A DNA stretch of 57,387 nucleotides, from positions 1 to 57,387 of the forward strand of contig NZ_VCCH02000053.1 in NCBI RefSeq assembly GCF_005938675.2. The letters are read 5' to 3'. Shown in pieces: positions 32,969 to 41,547 of this stretch. Each line of letters opens with the position of its first letter. Within the stretch, counting starts at the first letter, position 1. This stretch comes from Mycobacterium sp. KBS0706 (GTDB lineage: Bacteria; Pseudomonadota; Alphaproteobacteria; DSM-16000; Inquilinaceae). A program made the translations under genes and the position numbers. The notes under the pieces were generated by a model. The model was not told the origin of the DNA. It did no database searches and saw only the letters and a program-made list of their open reading frames with translations.

Positions 32969-33427
32969 TCAGGCCGGCCACTCCACGATGTGGTATTCAA
33001 ACTCGTCCTCCTCGACCTCGGTCTCGGAGATCACCTTGTCGCGCACGCTGATGCCGGCGATGTGCACCGTCTCCGGGTCGCCCGAGACCAGCGGGTGCCA
33101 CCAGTACAGGTCGTGGCCTTCCGACAGCAGACGATAGGCGCAGGTCGAGGGCATCCAGCCGAGATGGTCGACATTCTTCGGCGTCAGCTGCACGCAGTCC
33201 GGCACGTAGCGGCGGCGGGTCGGGTAGTGCGTGCAGCGGCAGCTGTGGGTGTCCAGCAGCTTGCAGGCGATGTCGGTGTAGTCGACATTGGGCGTGTCCG
33301 GCGGCTCGTCGGCGTCGCGCAGCTTGTGCAGGCAGCAGCGGCCGCAGCCGTCGCACAGTGACTCCCACTCCTTGCGGCTCATCTCGTCCAGGCGCTTGCG
33401 GCGCCAGAAGGGCTTGGCTTCGGTCAC
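32969..33427 (-). CDS. UPF0260 (YcgN/YkgJ-like) cysteine-cluster protein
   Basis: The 152-residue protein matches YcgN throughout: FWRRKRLDEMSRKEWESLCD, GCGRCCLHKL, SCRCTHY, PDCVQLTP, TCAYRLLSEGHDL and WHPLVSGDPETVH. The CxxCxxxCC-type cluster suggests a metal or Fe-S site, as in YkgJ-type proteins; the function is not known. It uses GTG at 33427, which overlaps the TGA of the amidase gene (GTGA), so the two are translationally coupled. Confidence 0.9.
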   Translation of the reverse strand: MTEAKPFWRRKRLDEMSRKEWESLCDGCGRCCLHKLRDADEPPDTPNVDYTDIACKLLDTHSCRCTHYPTRRRYVPDCVQLTPKNVDHLGWMPSTCAYRLLSEGHDLYWWHPLVSGDPETVHIAGISVRDKVISETEVEEDEFEYHIVEWPA

Positions 33428-34824
33428 GATCGGGCCAGCGGCGGCAGCGGCGCCGGGTGCAGCGCCTCGAAGGCGCGGGCGGCGCGCAGCACCAGCGCGT
33501 CCTGGAACATCGGGCCGATGATCTGCAGGCCGATCGGCAGGCCCGCCGCGGTCAGGCCGCAGGGCACGCTGGCCGCCGGCTGCTGCGTCAGGTTGAAGGG
33601 GTAGCTGAAGGGCGTCCAGTTGGCCCAGGTCGCGCCGTCCGGCCCCTGCGGCAGGTTGCGTCCCGCGGCGAAGGCCGGGATCGGCAGGGTCGGCATCAGC
33701 AGCAGGTCCCAGTCCTGATGGAACTGGTTCATCTTCACGCCCAGCCGGCCGCGGGCCAGCGTCGCCTTGGTGTAGTCGAGCAGCGGGATCGCCGCGCCCT
33801 CCGCCGCCACGGCGCGCAGGCCGGGGTCGATCAGGGCGTGCTTCTCCGGCGGGATCGAGGCCAGCAGCGTCGCCGCGCCGACGAACCAATGGGCGCGGAA
33901 GATGGGGCCGGTGTCGGGCAGGTCCAGCGTCACCGTCTCGACCCGGGCGCCGAGGCCGGCGAAGACCTCGACCGCCTTCGCCACCGAGGCCGCGACCTCA
34001 GGGTCGACCGGCGCGTCGTCCAGGGTCGGGGCATAGGCGATGCGCAGGCCGCGGACGCCGTCCTCCAGCCCTTCGGTGAAATCGGTCACCGGGAAGGGAA
34101 GGGCGGTCCAGTCGCGCGGGTCGGGCCGCGCCATCGCCGACAGCATCAGCGCCGCGTCGCCCACCGTGCGGGTCATCGGCCCGAGATGCGAGACCGTGCC
34201 GAACGGGCTCAGCGGATAGGCCGGCACCCGGCCGAAGCTGGGCTTCAGCCCGAAGATGCCGGTGAAGCCGGCGGGGATGCGGATCGACCCGCCGCCGTCG
34301 CTGCCGATGTTCAGCGCCGCCATGCCGGTGGCCGCCGCCACCGCCGCGCCGCCGGATGAGCCTCCGGGCGTCTTGCTCGGGTCCCAGGGGTTGCGGGTGA
34401 TGCCGGTCAGCACCGAATCGGTGACGCCCTTCCAGCCGAATTCCGGCGTGGTGGTGCGGCCGACCAGCACCGCCCCGGCCTCGCGCAGCCGCGCCACCGA
34501 CGGCGCGTCCTGGTCCCAGGGGCCGGCCGGGTCGATCGTCTTCGACCCGCGCAGCGTCGGCCAGCCGCGGGCCAGGACGAGGTCCTTCACCGAGGTCGGC
34601 ACGCCGTCGATCGGGCTCAGCGGCCGGCCCTCGCGCCAGCGCGCCTCGGACTGGCGGGCCGCGGCCAGCGCCTCGTCGCCATGGACGCCGCAGAAGGCGT
34701 TGAGCTGCGGGTTCAGCCGCTCGATCCGGTCGAGGCTGGCCTGCGCCGCCTCGACCGGGGACAGGTCGCGGGCGGCGTAGAGGCTGGACAGCTCGGCTGC
34801 CGACAACAGGGCCGGATCGGTCAC
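33424..34824 (-). CDS. amidase (amidase signature family)
   Basis: The 466-residue enzyme carries the Ser-cisSer-Lys triad: K80 (TSVKDLVLA), S156 in GGSSGG and S180 in GSDGGGSIRIPA. It cleaves amides to acid and ammonia; the substrate is unknown and the family also includes GatA and hydrolases of aryl amides. The remainder (PLDYTKATLARGR-like LLDYTKATL, PFNLTQQPAASVPCG) is typical of the non-GatA amidases. The GTG at 34824 follows GGGAGA. It overlaps the UPF0260 gene and is divergent from pxpB by 160 bases. Confidence 0.88.
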   Translation of the reverse strand: MTDPALLSAAELSSLYAARDLSPVEAAQASLDRIERLNPQLNAFCGVHGDEALAAARQSEARWREGRPLSPIDGVPTSVKDLVLARGWPTLRGSKTIDPAGPWDQDAPSVARLREAGAVLVGRTTTPEFGWKGVTDSVLTGITRNPWDPSKTPGGSSGGAAVAAATGMAALNIGSDGGGSIRIPAGFTGIFGLKPSFGRVPAYPLSPFGTVSHLGPMTRTVGDAALMLSAMARPDPRDWTALPFPVTDFTEGLEDGVRGLRIAYAPTLDDAPVDPEVAASVAKAVEVFAGLGARVETVTLDLPDTGPIFRAHWFVGAATLLASIPPEKHALIDPGLRAVAAEGAAIPLLDYTKATLARGRLGVKMNQFHQDWDLLLMPTLPIPAFAAGRNLPQGPDGATWANWTPFSYPFNLTQQPAASVPCGLTAAGLPIGLQIIGPMFQDALVLRAARAFEALHPAPLPPLARS

Positions 34825-34984
34825 GCGGGGTCTCCCGGGTCGCTGTGGTGGTGGCGCAATGGCGTCGCGCCCATCATCGCCGCCCCGGCGGCGCAATCAA
34901 GAGGCAGGGCAAGAGGCGGACCACCATGCTTCCGCCAAGGGCGTTGCCGCGCTATGGCTTGGGGCAGAATTCGAGGAGAGGCCC

Positions 34985-35695
34985 GTGACCGCTGCGTCGA
35001 TCGCCGTGATGACAGAGACCGCGATGGTGGTGCGCTTCGGCGAGACCATCGATGGCGCGATCGCCGGCGCCATCCACGCCTTGGCCCTGTCGCTGGAGAG
35101 CGACCCGTTCCCCGGCTTCGTCGAGGCGTCGCCCGGCTTCGCCACGCTGGCCGTGTTCTTCGACCCCGACGCCGTGCCGCGCGACCGCGACGAGCCGCCG
35201 GCCGCCACGGTGCAGCGGCTGCTGGAGGCGCGGCTGTCCGGCCTCGACCCGGAGGCGCTGGGGGAGCCCCGGCTGGTCGAGATCCCGGTCGCCTATGGCG
35301 GCGTCTTCGGCCCGGACCTGGCCGAGCTGGCGCAGCATCACGGCCTGACCGAGGAGGAGGTGGTGGCGCTGCATTCCGGCACCGAGTACCGGGTGCACAT
35401 GATCGGCTTCAGCCCCGGCTTCCCCTTCCTCGGCGGGCTGACCGAGCGCCTGGCGACGCCGCGCCGGGCGTCGCCGCGGCTGAAGATCCCGGCCGGCACG
35501 GTCGCGATCGGCGGGCCGCAGACCGGGATCTACCCGGTCGAATCCCCGGGCGGCTGGAACCTGATCGGCCGCACGCCGCTGGCGCTGTTCCTGCCGGGCG
35601 AGGACCCGCCTTGCCTGCTGCAGGCGGGCGACCGCATCCGCTTCCGCCCGGTGGCGGTGGAAGAGTTCGAGGCCCTGGCTGGAGACGCCAAGTGA
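34985..35695 (+). CDS. pxpB: 5-oxoprolinase subunit PxpB (KipI/allophanate-hydrolase subunit 1 type)
   Basis: The 236-residue protein matches PxpB/KipI (FTIDGAIAGAIHAL region, EIPVAYGGVFGPDL, LHSGTEYRVHMIGFSPGFPF LGG, RLKIPAGTVAIGGPQTGIYP, SPGGWNLIGRTP). Together with PxpC and PxpA it forms the ATP-dependent 5-oxoprolinase that opens pyroglutamate to glutamate. GAGGAGAGG precedes the GTG at 34985. The stop overlaps the GTG of pxpC. No pxpA (LamB/YcsF family) gene is present in the window. Confidence 0.9.
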   Translation: MTAASIAVMTETAMVVRFGETIDGAIAGAIHALALSLESDPFPGFVEASPGFATLAVFFDPDAVPRDRDEPPAATVQRLLEARLSGLDPEALGEPRLVEIPVAYGGVFGPDLAELAQHHGLTEEEVVALHSGTEYRVHMIGFSPGFPFLGGLTERLATPRRASPRLKIPAGTVAIGGPQTGIYPVESPGGWNLIGRTPLALFLPGEDPPCLLQAGDRIRFRPVAVEEFEALAGDAK

Positions 35696-36699
35696 CCGTT
35701 GCGGTGCTCGACCCCGGCCTGCTGTCGACGGTGCAGGATCTCGGCCGCTTCGGCCATCGCCGGCATGGCGTGGTGGTGGGCGGGGCGATGGACCGGCGCT
35801 CGCATGCCGTCGCCAACATCCTGGCCGGCAACGACCCCGGCGCCGCCACCCTCGAGATGACGCTGATGGGGGCGGCGCTGCGCTTCGAGGCCGAGACGCT
35901 GATCGCGCTGGCGGGCGGCGGCATGCGCGGGACGGTGGGCGGCGAGGCGGTGCCGCTGCGCCGGCCGGTGCTGCTGCCGAAGGGGGCGGAGCTGCGCTTC
36001 ACCCCGACCAATATCGGCTGCCGCAGCTATCTGGCGATCGCCGGCGGCGTGGACGTGCCGCCGGTGCTGGGCAGCCGCTCGACCTATCTGCGGGCCGGGC
36101 TTGGCGGATTCGAGGGGCGGGCGCTGAAGGCGGGGGACCGGCTGCCGGCCGGCGCGCCGACGGCTTTGGGCGAGCGCCTGGCCAGGCTGCTTGCGGCGGA
36201 GCGCGGCGGATGGCCCTTCGCCACCACCGGCTGGTCCGCCGCCGCCGATCTCGACCCGTCGCTGCGGCGGTCGCCGCATGTCCGGGTGCTGCCCGGGCTG
36301 CAGGCGACCGATTTCGACCGCGACAGCCTGGCCGCGTTCCACGGCGAGCGCTTCACCGTCAGCCCGCGCTCCGACCGCATGGGCTACCGGCTGGACGGGC
36401 CGGTGCTCAGCCTGTCCTATCCGCGCGACCTGCTGTCCGAGGCGGTGACGACCGGTACGGTCCAGGTGCCGCCCGAGGGCAAGCCGATCGTGCTGATGGC
36501 CGACGCCCAGAGCACCGGCGGTTATCCCCGCATCGCCCAGGTGATCGAATGCGACCTGCCGGTGCTGGGCCAGCTGCGCCCGGGCGACGTGCTGCGCTTC
36601 GTGCCGGTCGGGCTGGCCGAGGCCGAGGAGCGGCGCCGGCGGGCGCGGCTGGATTTGCGCCGCCTGGCCGCCGGGGTGGCGGCCCACGCCGGGATCTGA
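35692..36699 (+). CDS. pxpC: 5-oxoprolinase subunit PxpC (biotin-dependent carboxyltransferase-like)
   Basis: The 335-residue protein matches PxpC/KipA: VLDPGLLSTVQDLGRFGHR, GGAMDRRSHAVANILAGND, AALEMTL-like ATLEMTLMGA, YLAIAGGVDVPPVLGSRSTY, RVLPGLQATDF, SDRMGYRLDGP and the AQSTGGYPRIAQVI motif. It is the partner of PxpB, and both are needed for 5-oxoproline cleavage. The GTG at 35692 overlaps the pxpB stop (GTGA), so the pair is coupled. The next gene, a hydrolase, starts 16 bases downstream. Confidence 0.9.
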   Translation: MTVAVLDPGLLSTVQDLGRFGHRRHGVVVGGAMDRRSHAVANILAGNDPGAATLEMTLMGAALRFEAETLIALAGGGMRGTVGGEAVPLRRPVLLPKGAELRFTPTNIGCRSYLAIAGGVDVPPVLGSRSTYLRAGLGGFEGRALKAGDRLPAGAPTALGERLARLLAAERGGWPFATTGWSAAADLDPSLRRSPHVRVLPGLQATDFDRDSLAAFHGERFTVSPRSDRMGYRLDGPVLSLSYPRDLLSEAVTTGTVQVPPEGKPIVLMADAQSTGGYPRIAQVIECDLPVLGQLRPGDVLRFVPVGLAEAEERRRRARLDLRRLAAGVAAHAGI

Positions 36700-36715
36700 C
36701 TTTGAAGGGGATGTG

Positions 36716-37576
36716 ATGCGCGCGAAGCTCCGCGACACCGAGATCTGGTTCGACATCGACGGCGCCGGGCTGGTGCCGGAGGGCGGCGCCATGCGCGAGC
36801 GCCCGGCCGGCTTCCTGATCCATGGCGGGCCGGGCTCGGACCACAGCGGCTTCAAGCCGAGCATGAGCCCGCTGGCCCAGCACCTGCAGCTGGTCTATTT
36901 CGACCATCGCGGCCAGGGCCGCTCCGCCCGCGGCGACCCGGCGCGCTACACGCTGGACGAGAATGTCGAGGACATGGAGGCGCTGCGCTGCCATCTCGGC
37001 CTCGGCCCGATCGCCAGCATCGGCACCAGCTATGGCGGCATGGTGGCGATGGCGCATGCCGCGCGCTATCCGGAAGCGGTGTCGCATCTGGTGCTGATCG
37101 TCACCGCCGCCCATGCCGGCTTCCACGAGCGGGCACAGCAGATCCTGCGCGAGCGCGGCAATGCCGAGCAGATCGCGGCCGGGGAGACGCTGTGGGCCGG
37201 CGGCTTCCGCACCGAGTCGGATCTCGAGGCCTATTACCAGGCGATGGGGCCGCTCTATTCCCGCCGCTACGACCCGGCGGCGGCCGCGGCGACGCGGGGC
37301 CGGGCGATCCATTCGCCGGACGCGATCAACCGCGCCTTCGGCCCCGACGGCTTCCTGCGCCGGCTCGACCTGCGGCCGGAGCTGGCGCGGATCACGGCGC
37401 CGACCCTGATCCTGGCCGGCCGGCACGACTGGATCTGCCCGCCGGAATTCTCCGAGGAGATCCACCGCCTGATGCCGGGCTCGACCCTGCGGATCTTCGA
37501 GGACAGCAGCCATTCGATCCGGGTCGACGAACCGGAGGCGCTGCGGGCGGCAATCGCCGGGTTCGTGGCTGGTTGA
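36716..37576 (+). CDS. alpha/beta hydrolase (proline iminopeptidase-like)
   Basis: This 286-residue protein is an alpha/beta-hydrolase with HGGPG (36-40, oxyanion hole), the nucleophile elbow GTSYGG (S105), an Asp in LAGRHDWICP and a C-terminal His in DSSHSIRVDEP. HGGPG and the cap region resemble the proline iminopeptidase group (S33). Since it follows pxpBC, a peptidase releasing N-terminal pyroglutamate or proline would make sense, but this is only inference. ATG 36716 is preceded by GAAGGGG; a GTG one codon upstream is possible. Confidence 0.85.
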   Translation: MRAKLRDTEIWFDIDGAGLVPEGGAMRERPAGFLIHGGPGSDHSGFKPSMSPLAQHLQLVYFDHRGQGRSARGDPARYTLDENVEDMEALRCHLGLGPIASIGTSYGGMVAMAHAARYPEAVSHLVLIVTAAHAGFHERAQQILRERGNAEQIAAGETLWAGGFRTESDLEAYYQAMGPLYSRRYDPAAAAATRGRAIHSPDAINRAFGPDGFLRRLDLRPELARITAPTLILAGRHDWICPPEFSEEIHRLMPGSTLRIFEDSSHSIRVDEPEALRAAIAGFVAG

Positions 37577-37607
37577 CACCGACCCGCTCCGCCGGTCATC
37601 TGCGGCC

Positions 37608-38081
37608 ATGAATTCGACCCGCCGCACCCTGCCGCGCCTGCTGCACCGCGCCCACAACGCCTATCTGCGGCTGCGCAAGCCGCTGACCCTCGGCGCCCGC
37701 ATGGTGGTGCGGGACGGGGAGGGGCGCTTCCTGCTGGTGCATCACACCTACCGCCCCGGCTGGTTCTTCCCCGGCGGCGGGGTGAAGAAATGGGAGAGCT
37801 TCGAGGCCTGCGCCGTGCGCGAGGCGCGCGAGGAGGCGGCGGTCGAGGTCGAATCGGTCGACCGGCTGATCGGCCTCTACACCCATTTCGACCGGTTGCG
37901 TTGCGACCACGTCGCCCTGTTCCTCGCCGATCGCTGGCGCCCCTCCGGCGGCCGCCTGTCCTTCGAGATCGCCGAGGCCCGCTTTTTCCCGCCCGAGGAT
38001 CTGCCGCGCGAGATGCACGACGCCACCAAGCGTCGGATCGATGAGATCCTAGGCCTTCGCAGCATCGATACCGTCTGGTGA
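37608..38081 (+). CDS. NUDIX hydrolase
   Basis: The 157-residue protein has a Nudix box (GGGVKKWESFEACAVREARE, then EAAVEV) with the REUxEE residues in place; the usual Gly near the end is replaced by Ala. It should hydrolyse a nucleoside diphosphate linked to another moiety, using Mg2+. Substrate unknown. It follows the hydrolase gene by 31 bases. Its stop overlaps the GTG/ATG start region of the HD hydrolase gene. Confidence 0.88.
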   Translation: MNSTRRTLPRLLHRAHNAYLRLRKPLTLGARMVVRDGEGRFLLVHHTYRPGWFFPGGGVKKWESFEACAVREAREEAAVEVESVDRLIGLYTHFDRLRCDHVALFLADRWRPSGGRLSFEIAEARFFPPEDLPREMHDATKRRIDEILGLRSIDTVW

Positions 38082-38086
38082 CGCCC

Positions 38087-38728
38087 ATGACTGACGCCGC
38101 ATCCCCGCCCGCCGACCGCCTGGCCCGGATCCAGGAATTCCTGCTGGTCTGCGACCAGTTCAAGCAGATCACCCGGCAGAACTACCTGATCGACGGCAGC
38201 CGGCGCGAGACCGACGCCGAGCACACCTGGCACATGGCGCTCTACGCCCTGCTGCTGAAGGACGAGATCGGCTTCGAGGTCGACATCGCCAAGGTGCTGT
38301 CGCTGGTGCTGACCCACGACCTGGTCGAGATCCATGCCGGCGACACCTTCGCCTATGACGATGTCGGTCTGCAGGGCCAGGCGGCGCGCGAGGCCGAGGC
38401 GGCGGTGAAGCTGTTCGGCCTGCTGCCGCCCGATCTGCGCGACAAGGTGCATGGCTGGTGGACCGAGTTCGAGGCCGGCAAGACGCCGGAGGCGCGCTAC
38501 GCCCGCGCCCTCGACCGGCTGCAGGCCTTCGCCCAGAACGTGATGAGCGGCGGCAAGTCCTGGCACGAGCACGGCGTCACCCGGACCCGCACCTTCAGCC
38601 GGATGCAGGAGGCGCTGGACAGCGACCCGACGCTGCGGCTGCTGGTCGAGCGGCTGTATGGACACGCCGACCGGGAAGGCAGCTGGGTGCCGGAGCCTGT
38701 TTCCACAGACGCTCAGTCAGGCGGATAG
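38087..38728 (+). CDS. HD-domain hydrolase (5'-deoxynucleotidase YfbR-like)
   Basis: The 213-residue protein has the HD signature: H46 (DAEHTWHMAL), H77-D78 (VLTHDLVEIHAGD) and a later Asp in RALDRLQAF. This is the arrangement of the HD_3/YfbR-type phosphohydrolases that remove phosphate from deoxynucleoside monophosphates. A NUDIX gene directly upstream fits nucleotide cleaning, but the substrate is not shown. The start may be ATG 38087 or GTG 38078, which would overlap the previous stop (GTGA). Confidence 0.85.
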   Translation: MTDAASPPADRLARIQEFLLVCDQFKQITRQNYLIDGSRRETDAEHTWHMALYALLLKDEIGFEVDIAKVLSLVLTHDLVEIHAGDTFAYDDVGLQGQAAREAEAAVKLFGLLPPDLRDKVHGWWTEFEAGKTPEARYARALDRLQAFAQNVMSGGKSWHEHGVTRTRTFSRMQEALDSDPTLRLLVERLYGHADREGSWVPEPVSTDAQSGG

Positions 38729-38736
38729 GCCGGGGC

Positions 38737-38864
38737 CACCCCCTCACCCGAAATCGCGATGCGATTTCGATCTCTCCCCAAGGAGAGGTGACGAGGCGGG
38801 TTCCGGTCCCCTCTCCTCGGGGAGAGGGAGGGACCCATCGCGCGGCGATGGGAGGGTGAGGGGG
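38737..38864. repeat. palindromic intergenic repeat with internal hairpins
   Basis: Outer arms CCCCCTCACCC (38739-38749) and GGGTGAGGGGG (38854-38864) enclose GAAATCGC-GAT-GCGATTTC (38750-38768), CCTCTCC/GGAGAGG (about 38809-38827) and CCCATCGC-GCG-GCGATGGG (38834-38852), all perfect. CACCCCCTCACCCG is shared with the element at 6398-6533. It lies between the converging HD-hydrolase and lysR genes, where it could stop transcription from both sides. Confidence 0.8.
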
Positions 38865-38892
38865 AGAGCCGCCGTCGAGCGAGTGTTCCGGA

Positions 38893-39750
38893 CTACACCT
38901 GCACTCCCTCCAGCCGGACGCGGTCCTCGGCTAGTGCTGCCGCCAGCCAATCGGCAACCACGCGGATGCGCGGCACGTCCTTGGCCGGGGCCGGCAGCAC
39001 GATCCACAGCTCGCGGCTGGCCACCGGCACCGGGCCGGACAGGCGGCGCAGGCCTGGGGCCTCGTCCGCCATGTAGCAGGGGATCACGGCGCGCCCTAGC
39101 CCGGCGCGCACCGCCGCCAGCAGCTCCAGCCCGCCGGTGACGCGCAGCACCGGGTCGGTGCCGCCGGGCTGGTCGCGCAGCCAGACCATCTGCGGCACCG
39201 CGTCCAGCGCCGGCTCCAGTGCGATCCAGGCCTCGGCCGCGCCGTCCTCCGGGCCATAGACCGCATGGCCGATGCGGACGCCCAGCCGCGCCGCCAGGTC
39301 GCCGGTGCTTGGCCGGGCTTGGCGCAGCGCGATGTCGGCGTCCCGCCGCTCCAGATCGGTGTTGATGTCGGTGCTCAGCACCGTGGGCCGCAGCCCGGGA
39401 TGGCGGCGGCGCAGATCGCCCAGGCGCGGGATCAGCCACTCGGCGGCGAAGCCGGGCAGGACCGAGATCCGCACCGGCCCCGACAGCGCCGCGTCGCGAT
39501 CGCGGGCCGCATGCTCGATGGCGATCGCCGCCCGCTCCATGGTTTCCGCCTCGGCCACCACCGTGGCGCCGACCGGCGTCGGCCGGAACCGGCGCTCGAC
39601 CCGATCGAACAGCGGCGTGCCCAGCACGGATTCGGCGGCCGATAGGCGGCGAGACACGGTGGTCTGGTCGACCCCCAGCGCCTGAGCCGCGGCGGAAGCG
39701 GTGCCATGCCGTGCAAGCGCCAGGACGAAGCGGGCGAGGTCCCAATCCAT
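38893..39750 (-). CDS. LysR-family transcriptional regulator
   Basis: The 285-residue protein has the LysR winged helix at residues 1-60 (ARFVLALARHGTASAAAQAL, GVDQTTVSRRLSAAE, RVERRFRPTPVG) and an effector-binding domain. It is divergent from the GST gene with about 119 bases between the starts, so GST and the isochorismatase-type hydrolase are the expected targets. The inducer is not known. Confidence 0.88.
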   Translation of the reverse strand: MDWDLARFVLALARHGTASAAAQALGVDQTTVSRRLSAAESVLGTPLFDRVERRFRPTPVGATVVAEAETMERAAIAIEHAARDRDAALSGPVRISVLPGFAAEWLIPRLGDLRRRHPGLRPTVLSTDINTDLERRDADIALRQARPSTGDLAARLGVRIGHAVYGPEDGAAEAWIALEPALDAVPQMVWLRDQPGGTDPVLRVTGGLELLAAVRAGLGRAVIPCYMADEAPGLRRLSGPVPVASRELWIVLPAPAKDVPRIRVVADWLAAALAEDRVRLEGVQV

Positions 39751-39869
39751 TCCTGCATTATTGCAGAGTGTATCGGCAGAATCTCGGCTTTCCTGCAGAG
39801 ATGATGGCAGCCAAGTTCAGGGGCATGAACCGCCGCGATCCCCTGCGGCGGCCGATGCCGGAGCGCCGG

Positions 39870-40484
39870 ATGAAGCTGTACTACGCCCCCGAGACCTGCT
39901 CGCTGTCGCCGCACATCGTGCTGCGCGAGCTCGGCCTGCCCTTCACCCCGGTCCGGGTCGACAACCGGACCAAGCGGACCGCCGATGGCGGCGACTTCCT
40001 GGCCGTCAATCCCAAGGGCTATGTCGCGGCGCTGCAGCTCGACGACGGCCGGGTGCTGACCGAGGGGGCGGTGATCGTGCAATACCTCGCTGACCTGAAG
40101 CCCGAGACCGGGCTGGCACCGGCGAACGGGACATGGGAGCGGGTGCGGCTGCAGGAATGGCTGAACTTCATCACCAGCGAGATCCATGCCGGCCTCAGCC
40201 CACTGTTCAACGCGGCGCTGCCCGAAGAGGCGAAGGCAGTCTTCCGGCAGAAGCTGTTCCGCCGCTTCGCCGTGATCGAGGACGCGCTGCGGGACCGGGA
40301 CCATCTGCTCGAGGGCGGCTTCAGCGTCGCCGACGCGTATCTGTTCACGGTGCTGCGCTGGACCCGGTTCTTCGCCATCGACCTCGGCCGCTGGCCGGCG
40401 ATCGCGGCCTATATGCGGCGTGTCGGCGCCCGCCCGTCGGTGACGGCCGCGCTGGCTGCCGAAGCGCCGGCCGAAGCCGCCTGA
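39870..40484 (+). CDS. glutathione S-transferase (beta class-like)
   Basis: The 204-residue protein has a thioredoxin-fold N-terminal domain (KLYYAPETCSLSPHI) with C10, the catalytic Cys of bacterial beta-class GSTs, and a helical C-terminal domain ending FSVADAYLFTVLRWTRFF. It conjugates or reduces electrophiles with glutathione in the cytoplasm. CGGAGCGCC lies upstream of ATG 39870. It is divergent from the LysR gene and 26 bases upstream of an isochorismatase-type hydrolase, so the three may form one response unit. Confidence 0.9.
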   Translation: MKLYYAPETCSLSPHIVLRELGLPFTPVRVDNRTKRTADGGDFLAVNPKGYVAALQLDDGRVLTEGAVIVQYLADLKPETGLAPANGTWERVRLQEWLNFITSEIHAGLSPLFNAALPEEAKAVFRQKLFRRFAVIEDALRDRDHLLEGGFSVADAYLFTVLRWTRFFAIDLGRWPAIAAYMRRVGARPSVTAALAAEAPAEAA

Positions 40485-40510
40485 TTCCCCTTCATTCCTG
40501 GAGACACGCC

Positions 40511-41104
40511 ATGCTTCCCAAGACCCTGCTCGACCATGCCGGCGCCCGGCTGGAATCCGCCATCCTGACGGAATCGGTCCTCGTCCTGATCGATATGCAG
40601 CGCGAATACAGCGACGGCCAGCTGGCGCTGCCCGGCGTCGGTCCCGCGGTCGAGGAGGCGGCGGCCCTGCTGGCCCGGGCGCGCCGCCTGGGCACCCCGG
40701 TCATCCATGTGCTGAACGAGCGCAAGGGCGGGCTGTTCGACATCGACGGCCCCTATGTCGCCCCGATCGCGGCGGTGACGCCGGCGGCCGGGGAGGTGGT
40801 GGTGAAAAAGGGCCTGCCCAACGCCTTCGCCGGCACCGACCTGGCCGAGCGCATCGCCGCCACCGGGCGCCGCAAGCTGGTGACGGTCGGCTTCATGACG
40901 CATATGTGCGTCGACGCCACCACCCGCTCGGCGGTCGACCACGGGCTGTTCTCGACGGTGGTGGCCGCGGCCTGCGCCAGCCGCGACCTGCCGGACCCGC
41001 TCGGCGGCGTGCGGCCGGCGGCCGAGGTGCACCGGGCGGCGCTGACCGCCCTGGCCGACCGCTTCGCCGTGGTGGTGGCGCGGGGGGATGCCGTTCGCGA
41101 CTGA
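40511..41104 (+). CDS. isochorismatase-family cysteine hydrolase
   Basis: This 197-residue protein has the triad of the family: D28 (VLIDMQREY), K99/K100 (VVVKKGLPNAF) and C133 (FMTHMCVDATTRSA). Members hydrolyse amides or ether bonds of small molecules (nicotinamide, N-carbamoyl compounds, isochorismate); the substrate here cannot be named. ATG 40511 has TGGAGA upstream. Probably cotranscribed with the GST gene. Confidence 0.88.
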   Translation: MLPKTLLDHAGARLESAILTESVLVLIDMQREYSDGQLALPGVGPAVEEAAALLARARRLGTPVIHVLNERKGGLFDIDGPYVAPIAAVTPAAGEVVVKKGLPNAFAGTDLAERIAATGRRKLVTVGFMTHMCVDATTRSAVDHGLFSTVVAAACASRDLPDPLGGVRPAAEVHRAALTALADRFAVVVARGDAVRD

Positions 41105-41169
41105 CGCTCTATCCTTCTGGGGGTGAAGGCGGCCTCGCCGGGGCCGCCGATCCCACCGGGAGGATCGCC

Positions 41170-41544
41170 ATGGCCGCCAAACTGCACGCCTACCCGCCCG
41201 CGGAGGTCGAGGCCCGCCTGGCCCGCGACCTGCCGCGCTGGCGCTTTGAGGATGGCAGCATCCGCCGGCGCTACCAGACGCATGGCTGGAAGGGCTCGAT
41301 GCTGGCCATCGGCGCCATCGGCCACCTGGCCGAGGCCGCCTGGCATCATCCCGAGATCGCCGCCGCCTGGGGCTGGGTCGAGGTCCGGCTGAACACACAT
41401 GATGCCGGCGGCGGCATCACCGACCGCGACTTCGCCCTGGCCCGCAAGATCGAGGAGGTGGTGGCCTGGCACCCGGGCCAAGAGGGGGCCGGGCTGGACG
41501 GCACGCCCACCGACCCGCGCTTCGCCTACATCAAATACGACTGA
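41170..41544 (+). CDS. pterin-4a-carbinolamine dehydratase
   Basis: The 124-residue protein has the catalytic motif of PCD/DCoH: H59, H60 (AAWHHPEIA) and H77 (VRLNTHDAGGGIT), then TDRDFALARKIEEV. It dehydrates 4a-hydroxytetrahydrobiopterin-type pterins, recycling the pterin cofactor. It has a GGGAGGATCG ribosome binding region. It converges on folB, three bases away. No phenylalanine hydroxylase gene is seen near, so the pterin partner may be a different one (for example a molybdopterin- or folate-related pool). Confidence 0.88.
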   Translation: MAAKLHAYPPAEVEARLARDLPRWRFEDGSIRRRYQTHGWKGSMLAIGAIGHLAEAAWHHPEIAAAWGWVEVRLNTHDAGGGITDRDFALARKIEEVVAWHPGQEGAGLDGTPTDPRFAYIKYD

Positions 41545-41547
41545 GCC

